Source: a virus
IMG/VR virus record: IMGVR_UViG_3300022188_000047
Location: 1 to 28,175 of that record
Length of the DNA stretch: 28,175 nt
Direction: 5' to 3' (one strand)
The number at the start of each line of letters is the position of its first letter. The first letter of the stretch is position 1. A model generated the notes under the pieces. The model did not search any database. It was not told where the DNA came from and saw only the letters and a list, made by a program, of their open reading frames with translations. The position numbers were made by a program, and so were the translations under genes. This document shows, piece after piece, positions 16,571 to 23,275 of this stretch.

Positions 16571-17266
16571 TTATCTAAAAGTAATTTCTTTTGTTTTAAT
16601 TATTGTTTTAGTGTCCCTTTCTCTCCCTGCATAAAAAGTTAATAATTCTTTTTCTATTCTTATTATTTCTGCCATAATAAAATTAACCCTTGCAGGATTA
16701 TATGCCATAGCGTAGGGAAGTGCCGCCTTATATGCTAAAAGTATATGAAATGGAGAGGCAAATCCTGGTGTTTTTGTTCCTGTCGTTACTTGAGCGGAAG
16801 TAAATAAATCAGCAGTTCTTTGACAATCAAGTTTTAATCCGTTAGCAAGAGTAACATCTGCGGAGGCAGGAGTTGGAAACAATAAAAGAAAATCTTCTCT
16901 AACTGCATACTCAGTCGGTTGTCCGTCTGTTTTACAATATTCTGTAATTGGTTCTATATCTTTTAAAGATACTCGTTTTAGTTTATGCCAAACGCCCTCA
17001 TCATCTAAAATTTGAACGGAATTAATAGTAAGCCACCCTGCTGTAAATTGATATTCTCGTGTGCCTGCTGTTAAATTAGAAAGTCCTGTTGGCAATGAGG
17101 TGAAATTACTGTCACCAAATGACCAGTTTTTATTGAGTGCTATTAGTTTGCTTATAATTTCTTCATAAGCAATATTCACACGCCTAAGTAAATCAGCGTC
17201 AGAATAGCTTGTGCTATCTGCATCTACTAATTTGCGTGCTTCTATGTTGATGTCGGCGATGTGCAT
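16571..17266 (-). CDS. Head-tail adaptor protein
   Basis: A 231-aa protein. The N-terminus MHIADINIEARKLVDADSTS then YSDADLLRRVNIAYEEIISK, the NWSFGDSNFTSLPTG stretch and the REYQFTAGWLTINSVQILD strand-turn match the common adaptor family that docks beneath the portal of podoviruses and some siphoviruses. The C-terminal helix bundle (HILLAYKAALPYAMAYNPAR, EIIRIEKELLTFYAGRERD) is also usual for it. It lies immediately after the capsid gene and one base before the nozzle-like gene. Likely function: sealing and completing the neck after packaging. Confidence 0.65.
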   Translation of the reverse strand: MHIADINIEARKLVDADSTSYSDADLLRRVNIAYEEIISKLIALNKNWSFGDSNFTSLPTGLSNLTAGTREYQFTAGWLTINSVQILDDEGVWHKLKRVSLKDIEPITEYCKTDGQPTEYAVREDFLLLFPTPASADVTLANGLKLDCQRTADLFTSAQVTTGTKTPGFASPFHILLAYKAALPYAMAYNPARVNFIMAEIIRIEKELLTFYAGRERDTKTIIKTKEITFR

Positions 17267-17292
17267 ATTTTTAATTTTAATAATTTACTCAG

Positions 17293-17321
17293 CTTTACGC
17301 TCCTTTTAGTGAAGCGTAAAG
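17293..17321. terminator. Hairpin downstream of the capsid gene
   Basis: A perfect 9-bp stem (CTTTACGCT / AGCGTAAAG) with an 11-nt loop sits between the capsid stop and the adaptor ATG. No T-run follows on the minus strand, so a partial terminator or an mRNA-stabilising or processing hairpin that raises capsid yield relative to downstream genes is more likely than full termination. Confidence 0.5.
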
Positions 17322-17334
17322 GGAAAAAACTATC

Positions 17335-18907
17335 TTAATTTACCAAAATATCAAATAACAACCCTTTTGTATTTGTCCAAGCCTTAAATTCCCAATCCAA
17401 TCTTTGATGTATTGAAACACCAGACATTGGACCAGCTTCGTTTGAACCGCTTTCTTTTTGAGCTGGAACTTGAGTAATGTAAACTTTTCCGTAAGTGCTT
17501 TTGCAAATACCTACGTGAAATAAGTTTTTAACACCACCAAATAGATGTCCTGAAGTATGAGAATTAGATACATAATGATCTACTCCCATATAATGAAACC
17601 CTTCTACAAGTCCATTCTTCAAAACATTATCAGCTGTATTAAAACCATTCGCTTGCGCAAATTGTTCTAATTTCTCAAAATCTTCCGCTCTCCATAGAAT
17701 AAATATCCCATTTCGTTTTGCAAGTTTTGTTCCATTTGCCTCTCTGATTTCTCTTTTCAAGCCTGTTATAATATCTCTGATATTAGTAACAGCAACATCT
17801 ATGTTTCCTGCTGACCCGCCAATAGCCGAATTATCAAAATTCGTCCACATAGCGTGATTTGCAAGCATATCTGTTTCAACATATTCATTAAGAATATCGC
17901 CTGACAATTCTGCCATTTCCATTTGCTTTACATATCTTGATTGTGCTAAATCAGCGTAATCAATATATACGGGCCAAACCATTGATTGGTTTATCGTTAC
18001 ATATTCATTAGTGACAGCAAAATCTTGATGAGTAAAGGCTGAACCTCTGGTATGAGATTGCGCGGATGGAGTAGTAGACATATAAGGATTATTAAAAACC
18101 CTACCGTCTGTATATTCCACTTTGCAAATTTCTTTCCAGTTTTGTGGGTAGTTTAATCTCTCTTGGAGTTTAACTGCCCAATCTTCTGCATACTTTTTTG
18201 TTACTACCCTAAAATAGGGCGGAGAAAACACTTCGGATTTCTCTCTTCATCTTCTTTTAATTTTTTGAGGATGGACCACAACTATTATATTTTATGTCAT
18301 ATTTTTTATGACAACTTCTACATAATGGTGTATAGTCTTTTAGTTCGCGTGTATAAGAATGGTCTTTGTTTGACCAATCGTTAGCTTATTTTCCGCAATG
18401 TTTACATTTACAATTTTTAGCTTTACCTAATTTAGTTTCAATCCATTTATGAATTGCACCAACAGTAGCTAAATTTCCTTTCATTAAGTTCGGTCTATCT
18501 TTACCAAGCCAATATTTTGCATTGTTCTTTTTTACCTTAGCTTTTGTTTCTTCTGATAATTTTCTACCTTTCATCCATTTTCCAACTTTAGATTTTTTAC
18601 ATCCTTTACTTATTTTCTTTTTTGTTTCTTCAGATACTACGCGTGTATATCCTTTGACAAATTGTCCTTTTTTATTTCTCATATATTGCCATTCTTCTGC
18701 ATAAGTCAAAAAATTAAATTTTAAAGTTCAATTATAATGAAGTTCAGACTATCGCTTCTTTCTTTTTCCCATAATTAGAAAGCTTCTTCGCTTAGTCGTT
18801 CAGGCTAGCTTTACCCTTGCCCCTTGTTATCCCTTGAATATAGGACCTCCAAGTCAATCAGAAGAAGTTTATAGTTGCCTATGCTACTAAACAACTGTAT
18901 TTCCCAT
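17335..18907 (-). CDS. Major capsid protein, interrupted by a group I intron (exons 18907-18890 and 18192-17335)
   Basis: Exon 1 is only 18 bases, encoding MGNTVV; exon 2 encodes 285 residues starting YAEDWAVKLQERLNY. The spliced product is 291 aa, with both exons joining on codon boundaries. The sequence (FTHQDFAVTNEYVTINQSMV, AELSGDILNEYVETDMLAN, GVDHYVSNSHTSGHLFGGVK) has the composition and order of an HK97-fold coat protein. It follows the scaffold gene and precedes the adaptor. A naive caller would start exon 2 at a GTG at 18231 and add 13 intron-coded residues (MFSPPYFRVVTKK). P1 and P10 pairing define the splice sites. Exon 1 start: the only in-frame ATG after a TAA; no close Shine-Dalgarno. 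Confidence 0.8.
18193..18889 (-). ncRNA. Self-splicing group I intron in the capsid gene
   Basis: Minus-strand elements seen directly: the 5' exon end AGTTGTT pairs with the guide GGCAACT (18873-18879), giving the canonical U-G at the splice site. Guide GCATA (18880-18884) pairs with the 3' exon TATGC (P10), and the intron ends in G (18193). P3 is CTTCTTC (18861-18867) with GAAGAAG (18783-18789). P7 is GACTA (18793-18797) with TAGTC (18747-18751) in the typical CGACTA ... GATAGTC context. P8 is CTTTCT/AGAAAG. The endonuclease frame lies after the P7 3' strand. Length is 697 nt. Splicing is inferred from known group I rules. Confidence 0.9.
18257..18709 (-). pseudogene. Intron-borne NUMOD3-HNH homing endonuclease with an in-frame stop
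   Basis: The frame begins around MRNKKGQFVKGYTR (ATG near 18682; open from 18709) with NUMOD3-type repeats (SEETKKKISKGCKKS, LSEETKAKVKKNNAKYW), then CKCKHCGK and a TAA at 18386-18388. Reading on in the same frame gives ANDWSNKDHSYTRELKDYTP and LCRSCHKKYDIKYN, the rest of a normal HNH domain (second Cys pair and His), to a stop at 18257. The single nonsense codon removes the catalytic part, so the endonuclease is probably dead, while the intron can still splice. A sequencing error or readthrough is the alternative; TAA ends other genes here, so it is not recoded. Confidence 0.8.
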
Positions 18908-18966
18908 TTGTTTTAAAATCTTTACCTTTTAATTAGACAAACAATTGATTTTAAACTATGCGACCT

Positions 18967-19584
18967 TTATTTAATTTCAACGCCGGATGTATTTGTGACA
19001 ACACTACCCTCGCTGGAATTATCAGCACTAGCCTCTCTTGTAATTTTCGCATTTACAACTTTTTCTCTTAATGCTCTATCAGGCGGAAGTTGACCTTTCG
19101 CTAACCAATAGTCTACATTATCCTTAGTCCCTGAGGACGGAGAACGCTTTGAATTGGACGGTATCGCATCTTTGACAGAACGGGCTTCTTGGCGTTCTTT
19201 AACATCCGCCTGAAACCATTTACTGCCTAAAATTTCATTTTGCGACTTCCCGCTTTCGTTCATCATATTTTGTAAATGTTCTATATCAGTATCATTTTCA
19301 ATTTTAAATGAATTTGATTTAGAATTGTGAAAAGCTAACTGACCATAATCTAATTCACTTTGCACAGCTTTTTTATCAGCTTTCGGGTTAATTTCTTTCT
19401 TACTTTCTTTTTTTGACCATTTTCCAGTTGCTTTATTTAATTCAAATCCCTCTGCTTTTTTAGTCCGAGAATAAAGCTGTTTACTTGTTTTATCACGAAC
19501 ACTTGCTTCAGAAATTAATTGTTCTCTAATTTCTTCTACGTTTTCATCATTTAAAGAGTTGATGAGCTCAGTTAATTTTGACAT
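18967..19584 (-). CDS. Capsid scaffolding protein
   Basis: A 205-aa hydrophilic, helical protein just upstream of the capsid gene, the standard position of a phage scaffold. Motifs: INSLNDENVEEIREQLISEA at the N-terminus, DKTSKQLYSRTKKAEGFELN, a central disordered Lys/Ser/Glu stretch, and DYWLAKGQLPPDRALREKVV near the end. The RxxKAEGF and scaffold-like acidic/helical composition fit phage scaffolding families, which guide coat assembly and then leave the prohead. No protease gene is visible nearby. Confidence 0.65.
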   Translation of the reverse strand: MSKLTELINSLNDENVEEIREQLISEASVRDKTSKQLYSRTKKAEGFELNKATGKWSKKESKKEINPKADKKAVQSELDYGQLAFHNSKSNSFKIENDTDIEHLQNMMNESGKSQNEILGSKWFQADVKERQEARSVKDAIPSNSKRSPSSGTKDNVDYWLAKGQLPPDRALREKVVNAKITREASADNSSEGSVVTNTSGVEIK

Positions 19585-19595
19585 AAAATTTGTAA

Positions 19596-19639
19596 GCGGA
19601 TATGTTTCCGCAAGTTATTACGCATTTAAGAGTTGCGTA
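19596..19639. promoter_or_regulatory. Two consecutive short hairpins upstream of the scaffold gene
   Basis: GCGGA...TCCGC (19596-19611) and TACGCA...TGCGTA (19619-19639) lie in the 76-base gap before the scaffold ATG. They are more GC-rich than the surroundings and could be RNA-processing or translation-control structures. No promoter hexamers are obvious. Confidence 0.35.
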
Positions 19640-19660
19640 TCTCTAAATAATAATAATAAA

Positions 19661-19756
19661 CTAATCTCCTACCTGAAATACTTCCACAATCATGCCAATA
19701 TCTGTATCTGCTTTTCTAATAAATGTTATTCTCGCAAATTCTAAACCATTTTGCAC
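19661..19756 (-). CDS. 31-aa microprotein with GTG start
   Basis: GTG preceded by AAGGGAGAG at good spacing, encoding MQNGLEFARITFIRKADTDI then GMIVEVFQVGD. It is compact and beta-like and overlaps the end of the preceding micro-ORF by 16 bases. The strong ribosome site and sensible composition favour a real gene; function unknown. Confidence 0.5.
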   Translation of the reverse strand: MQNGLEFARITFIRKADTDIGMIVEVFQVGD

Positions 19757-19848
19757 AACAGTCTCTCCCTTACTGAACCTACAGCTAATATAGCCACTAA
19801 TGAAATTATTCCATAGAATATTCCATTGTTATTTCTTTTTTTTGTCAT
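19741..19848 (-). CDS. 35-aa single-pass membrane microprotein
   Basis: MTKKRNNNGIFYGIISLVAI then LAVGSVRERLLCKMV: a basic N-terminus, one hydrophobic helix (about 9-25) and a basic tail. The ATG lies within the end of the upstream lysine-rich gene (20-base overlap), so translation is probably coupled. No family recognised. Confidence 0.45.
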   Translation of the reverse strand: MTKKRNNNGIFYGIISLVAILAVGSVRERLLCKMV

Positions 19849-19984
19849 CTTTTTTTTTCTTATCTTCTTTTTTATCTTTTAGAGGTCCGACTACTTCCTC
19901 TTTTTTCTTTTTAATCTCTTTTTGAGATTTTTCCTCTCCATAAAGTTTATCCTTTAGAGAGGTTAATTTTCCTGGTAATGGCAT
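19829..19984 (-). CDS. 51-aa lysine-rich microprotein
   Basis: MPLPGKLTSLKDKLYGEEKS followed by an almost pure Lys/Glu/Asp tail. It is preceded by the AATATAAAAATTT-ATG context. The LxSLKDKLYGEE opening recurs, to my recollection, in tiny phage proteins near capsid genes. The disordered basic tail may bind nucleic acid or act in assembly; unproven. Confidence 0.55.
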   Translation of the reverse strand: MPLPGKLTSLKDKLYGEEKSQKEIKKKKEEVVGPLKDKKEDKKKKDDKKKK

Positions 19985-20012
19985 AAATTTTTATATTAAT
20001 TAATTAAAATTT

Positions 20013-20459
20013 TTAACGAGTTTCTAATACTCTTATTTCTACAACCCCTGAGCTTGTAGCTATTACCTGACCTAAATATAAATTATCTAAATCAATCGTA
20101 TATGTTCCTCCTGATGCCGCCAATGGGATGACATAATTCTCTTCCCCCAAAAGCGGAACTGCATTAGGAGTAGTTGTAGCATTAAAAGCTAAATATGCTA
20201 TTGTAGCTGAAGTATTAGTCAAAACAGCATAATTTCTTGCACTATTTTGTGTTAACACCACTGATGCCTCCCCTGCTGTTAATGTTGTTGTAGTGGCTGA
20301 CACAGTGCCGTCCCAAAAATTATTAATCTGAGCCGCGCCTAAACTGTTATCATCATTTTTTGCAATATTATTAATAAAATATAACACACCGACAATAAGA
20401 AACAATATCCCTATAATCATTGATATATTTGCTAATAATGAAATTTTTCTTGTATCCAT
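20013..20459 (-). CDS. Membrane-anchored beta-domain protein, minor virion type
   Basis: A 148-aa protein with one N-terminal membrane helix (about residues 9-30, ANISMIIGILFLIVGVLYFI) and then a Thr/Ala-rich beta domain (SARNYAVLTNTSATIAYLAF, SGGTYTIDLDNLYLGQVIAT, VVEIRVLETR). The beta domain resembles small surface modules that end phage structural proteins. It sits between portal and scaffold with decoration or minor head proteins as the usual occupants, but the membrane helix would be odd for those. ATATAAAAAAAT-ATG start context. Confidence 0.55.
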   Translation of the reverse strand: MDTRKISLLANISMIIGILFLIVGVLYFINNIAKNDDNSLGAAQINNFWDGTVSATTTTLTAGEASVVLTQNSARNYAVLTNTSATIAYLAFNATTTPNAVPLLGEENYVIPLAASGGTYTIDLDNLYLGQVIATSSGVVEIRVLETR

Positions 20460-20478
20460 ATTTTTTTATATTAATTTA

Positions 20479-20823
20479 TTATCTTGCTTGATTTTTTTTA
20501 TCTGTTGCTTTTTTATTTTCTGTTTTAAACCCCTCTAACTCTTTAAAACCTAATTCAAGCATTCTAATTGCCGCTACATTTGACCTTAATTCGCGTCCTA
20601 AGTCTTCGTTGTTAACTTTTGGATTACTCTGTATAGCAAATAACGCTGATTGAGTTGCAAAGTTTTGTGATATATTTGGAGTTTTTCCTGCTTCCATTGT
20701 GCCATTATAATATACACCATACAATAGAATTTTCTTAATGGCTCCGATTGTTATTTCATTTTCAGCAAGTTTTCTTAATTCAATCTCTTCGTCCTCTGAT
20801 AAAATGTTATTAAATTTATTCAT
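20479..20823 (-). CDS. Helical hypothetical protein downstream of the portal gene
   Basis: A 114-aa mostly helical protein (LSEDEEIELRKLAENEITIG, NEDLGRELRSNVAAIRMLEL). The C-terminus is charged and disordered. It is in the head module between portal and minor virion genes, 24 bases after the portal stop, and has the ATATAAAAATT-ATG start context. It may be a minor head or chaperone protein. Not recognised. Confidence 0.55.
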   Translation of the reverse strand: MNKFNNILSEDEEIELRKLAENEITIGAIKKILLYGVYYNGTMEAGKTPNISQNFATQSALFAIQSNPKVNNEDLGRELRSNVAAIRMLELGFKELEGFKTENKKATDKKNQAR

Positions 20824-20847
20824 AATTTTTATATTTTAATTAATAAA

Positions 20848-22593
20848 TTATATTTGCGGTTGCGGTTGCGGTTGCGGTTGTTTTGGGACACTATTATAAC
20901 TCACTGGACTTAATCCGCTTATTTCAAGAATTTCATTAAATATTTTAGCAAGTTTCGGATTTGTATCTAAAACATTTTCGCCTGTTTCTGGATTTGTAGA
21001 TGATATAACTTGTTTAAATACATTAACTAATTTATCAGTCATTAATCCCAAGTTCTTTTGTTTATCTTTTATATTTATTTTAACTTTTATTTTACTGTTT
21101 TTAAATTCATCTTTAATTATTTCAATAAACTTTTTATTTCCACCTTTCATAAATTCTTCTATTGTTTTTTGTTTTAAGGCTTCTATTTCTTCTCGCAATA
21201 TTATTTTGCCACTTAATATTTTTTCTTTTATGTGTTTATTAACTTTCTTATCTGTTAATTTTTCAGCTATCTCTTGCATTTCCTCTAATGTTAATTCTGA
21301 TAAAAATTTCTTGCCCTTAACTATTTCTTTACTCATATAAGGAATAAACCAATCCCTATATAGCTCTTCAATAAATTTTGCGTGTTTACCTATTCTGTAA
21401 TTATGTAATGAATGACTTTCGGCCGCCTGAAATTCAACAGATTTAAATGGAGTATTAGCGTGAGGTTGTTCTCCCATTATTGCTTCTTGCGCCGCTCCTG
21501 TTTGTCTTGCGTGTGTTTCTAATTCATCGTCCCACTTATCAAATAACGCAATATTCCGTGGAAATGTATCTATTTGCCTAATTCGTTTACCCTCATCAAC
21601 TGTAATTATCTCTAAATTATCAACATCTTTTAAACCTGATGGATGTCTTGCTGCTAATTTTTCATCATCTGTTTCTAAAAGAGTTTTGGATGCCGCGTCA
21701 AGCATATTCTTTTTATGTATTTGACTGTAAGTTGTCCAGACTTGATCTTCAAACAATTCTTCTACTCCTCCCCTACCTAACGCCCTGTTATGAATATTAT
21801 CTCTTTTATTTAATTTAAAAATATCTTTTGTTTGTTTTTTTCTAAATAATGAAATTCCCTCTTTCTTGTTATCTTTGTTCGTATAAAAAGAAACTATATG
21901 CATTTGTTTTATATATTCATCAGAATTATCATCTTCATCCAAAAAAGAAACTGGCAAAACTCCGTGAACTTCATAAATTTCAATGTCCCTACCAACTACA
22001 TCGCCATTCTCTGCTATCAATGTAATTAATTCGTCTATATTTGTGTCTGCTCCATTTTCTTTATTTCCCCAACCTCTTGTCTCCATAGCCTTTAAATCAC
22101 TCGGTGCAAATATATGCTTAATACAAAAAGGGCTAGATAATATATCATTCTGATTACAAAAAGCTATATCTTGTAAATGAATAATATCAGGCTTTGCTTC
22201 TCCAACATTTTTAAGCAACGCTCCACCTAAATCAATCATCTCTTCTTTTTCTTCATCTATAAAAGTATCTATATCATTTTCCACCACAAAAACATCATCG
22301 TGATATTTTTTAAGTAAAAAAGATAATGGATATAAGTCCGAACTATCAACATAAAGCTGAATATCTTTAATGTCAATGTCTTCTGCTCTATATTCAAGAT
22401 TAAGAATTGGTAAAACTATATTTTTTACTGGTTTATCATCCTTGTTGCCTGTTTTTAATTGTCCATTCTTATACAAAATAGAAGTTAAAACATGGTCTTT
22501 CATCTCCCAATTCCAACCATCAACAACATCAACTCCTTCCAAATATTCTGCTTCTTTAATTTTTATGTAATCAAATATATTTTTTGTTAGCAT
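20848..22593 (-). CDS. Portal protein
   Basis: A 581-aa protein directly downstream of the terminase group and upstream of scaffold and capsid, the canonical portal slot, and of usual portal size. Features: an N-terminal alpha/beta wing (IVLPILNLEYRAEDIDIKDI), a charged middle (DVVGRDIEIYEVHGVLPVSF), a stem-like helix region (QTGAAQEAIMGEQPHANTPF, then AKFIEELYRDWFIPYM) and a long helical crown (LTLEEMQEIAEKLTDKKVNK). It ends in a repetitive PQPQPQPQI tail. The pattern around QEAIMGEQPHANTPFKS fits podovirus-type portals in which a GxxxxxA/S-TPF segment marks the stem. The dodecameric portal would dock the terminase and later the adaptor. Confidence 0.75.
   Translation of the reverse strand: MLTKNIFDYIKIKEAEYLEGVDVVDGWNWEMKDHVLTSILYKNGQLKTGNKDDKPVKNIVLPILNLEYRAEDIDIKDIQLYVDSSDLYPLSFLLKKYHDDVFVVENDIDTFIDEEKEEMIDLGGALLKNVGEAKPDIIHLQDIAFCNQNDILSSPFCIKHIFAPSDLKAMETRGWGNKENGADTNIDELITLIAENGDVVGRDIEIYEVHGVLPVSFLDEDDNSDEYIKQMHIVSFYTNKDNKKEGISLFRKKQTKDIFKLNKRDNIHNRALGRGGVEELFEDQVWTTYSQIHKKNMLDAASKTLLETDDEKLAARHPSGLKDVDNLEIITVDEGKRIRQIDTFPRNIALFDKWDDELETHARQTGAAQEAIMGEQPHANTPFKSVEFQAAESHSLHNYRIGKHAKFIEELYRDWFIPYMSKEIVKGKKFLSELTLEEMQEIAEKLTDKKVNKHIKEKILSGKIILREEIEALKQKTIEEFMKGGNKKFIEIIKDEFKNSKIKVKINIKDKQKNLGLMTDKLVNVFKQVISSTNPETGENVLDTNPKLAKIFNEILEISGLSPVSYNSVPKQPQPQPQPQI
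20854..20877 (-). repeat. Hexanucleotide tandem repeat at the portal C-terminus
   Basis: Four perfect copies of TTGCGG (plus strand) encode a Pro-Gln repeat at the end of the portal protein. It is GC-rich compared with its surroundings. Copy number could change by slippage without shifting the frame. Confidence 0.9.
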
Positions 22594-22597
22594 ATTT

Positions 22598-22864
22598 CTA
22601 TTTTAAATTATCTGCCCATTGTTTTGCTACAATTTGCTGACGGATATTATCAACTTCTAACATTTTTAACGCTTGTATATTAAAAACTTGTGAAGTTGTT
22701 TTTTTCTCCCTTTGAGCTTTAATAACTCCAACCGTAGAACATAATTCTGGAATATATAAGCGTTTTAACGCCTCTAAAACAGTTTTACCTGTTTCTTTAT
22801 ATTCTTTACCATTTATTTTTAATATTAACTTATATGGCTGTTTTTCTGTTTTCTTATTTTTCAT
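22598..22864 (-). CDS. Small hypothetical protein between terminase and portal
   Basis: An 88-aa protein: an N-terminal beta-like part (YKLILKINGKEYKETGKTVL) followed by helices (TSQVFNIQALKMLEVDNIRQ). Its ATG overlaps the upstream stop by 4 bases (ATGA), indicating coupled translation with the HExxH protein. The LKINGKEY...TxxEAL layout resembles small phage beta-grasp-like proteins in head modules. No function is recognised. Confidence 0.6.
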   Translation of the reverse strand: MKNKKTEKQPYKLILKINGKEYKETGKTVLEALKRLYIPELCSTVGVIKAQREKKTTSQVFNIQALKMLEVDNIRQQIVAKQWADNLK

Positions 22865-23274
22865 ACTTTAAATATAAAAGTTTGTTTAGATTTTATTGCT
22901 ATTATAGCATCTTGATATAATATTATTTTACCATACATTACCCCCGACAAGTCAAGAGCTAATAACTGTGCATATCTATTCAATTTTTCTCTGTCTTTAT
23001 TTATACTTTTTGCCGTTCTATATTGTATCTGATATGCTTTAACCTCTTGAGATAATCTAAAATTAACATCAACCAAATATCTTTGCCACCATTCTTTTGG
23101 ATTATCTCCTTGTTGTTTATAGTGAACTTCCTCGTGTTTCTCTAACGATTTGTCTATATATTTATCATCAGGATTATAAATTGTGTCGCCGTAAGTAAAT
23201 ATTATCCCCTTATGTAATTTAAACACTTTTTTTATTTCTTCATAATTTGGCGGATATTCTTTTTTAATTTTCAT
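22861..23274 (-). CDS. Putative HExxH metalloprotein/peptidase
   Basis: A 137-aa protein with a clear HEEVH zinc motif (residues 47-51, in KSLEKHEEVHYKQQ) and a downstream candidate third ligand Glu in FRLSQEVKAYQIQY (E77). This spacing fits a gluzincin-like phage protein family (HExxHxxQ ... E.xAY). It begins one base after the terminase stop and overlaps the next gene. It could be a maturation protease or merely keep the fold; the prohead-protease role is speculative because phage prohead proteases are usually serine enzymes. A WW pair (residues 62-63) follows the motif. Confidence 0.6.
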   Translation of the reverse strand: MKIKKEYPPNYEEIKKVFKLHKGIIFTYGDTIYNPDDKYIDKSLEKHEEVHYKQQGDNPKEWWQRYLVDVNFRLSQEVKAYQIQYRTAKSINKDREKLNRYAQLLALDLSGVMYGKIILYQDAIIAIKSKQTFIFKV

Positions 23275-23275
23275 A

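Noticed and set aside
18193-18231. GTG at 18231 as the start of the capsid gene
   Set aside because: These 13 codons lie inside the group I intron; P1/P10 pairing and the terminal G define exon 2 as starting at 18192, and the real start codon is at 18907.
18386-18388. TAA recoded as a sense codon
   Set aside because: TAA, TAG and TGA all end well-supported genes here (for example TAA for terL), so a nonsense mutation or read error is simpler.
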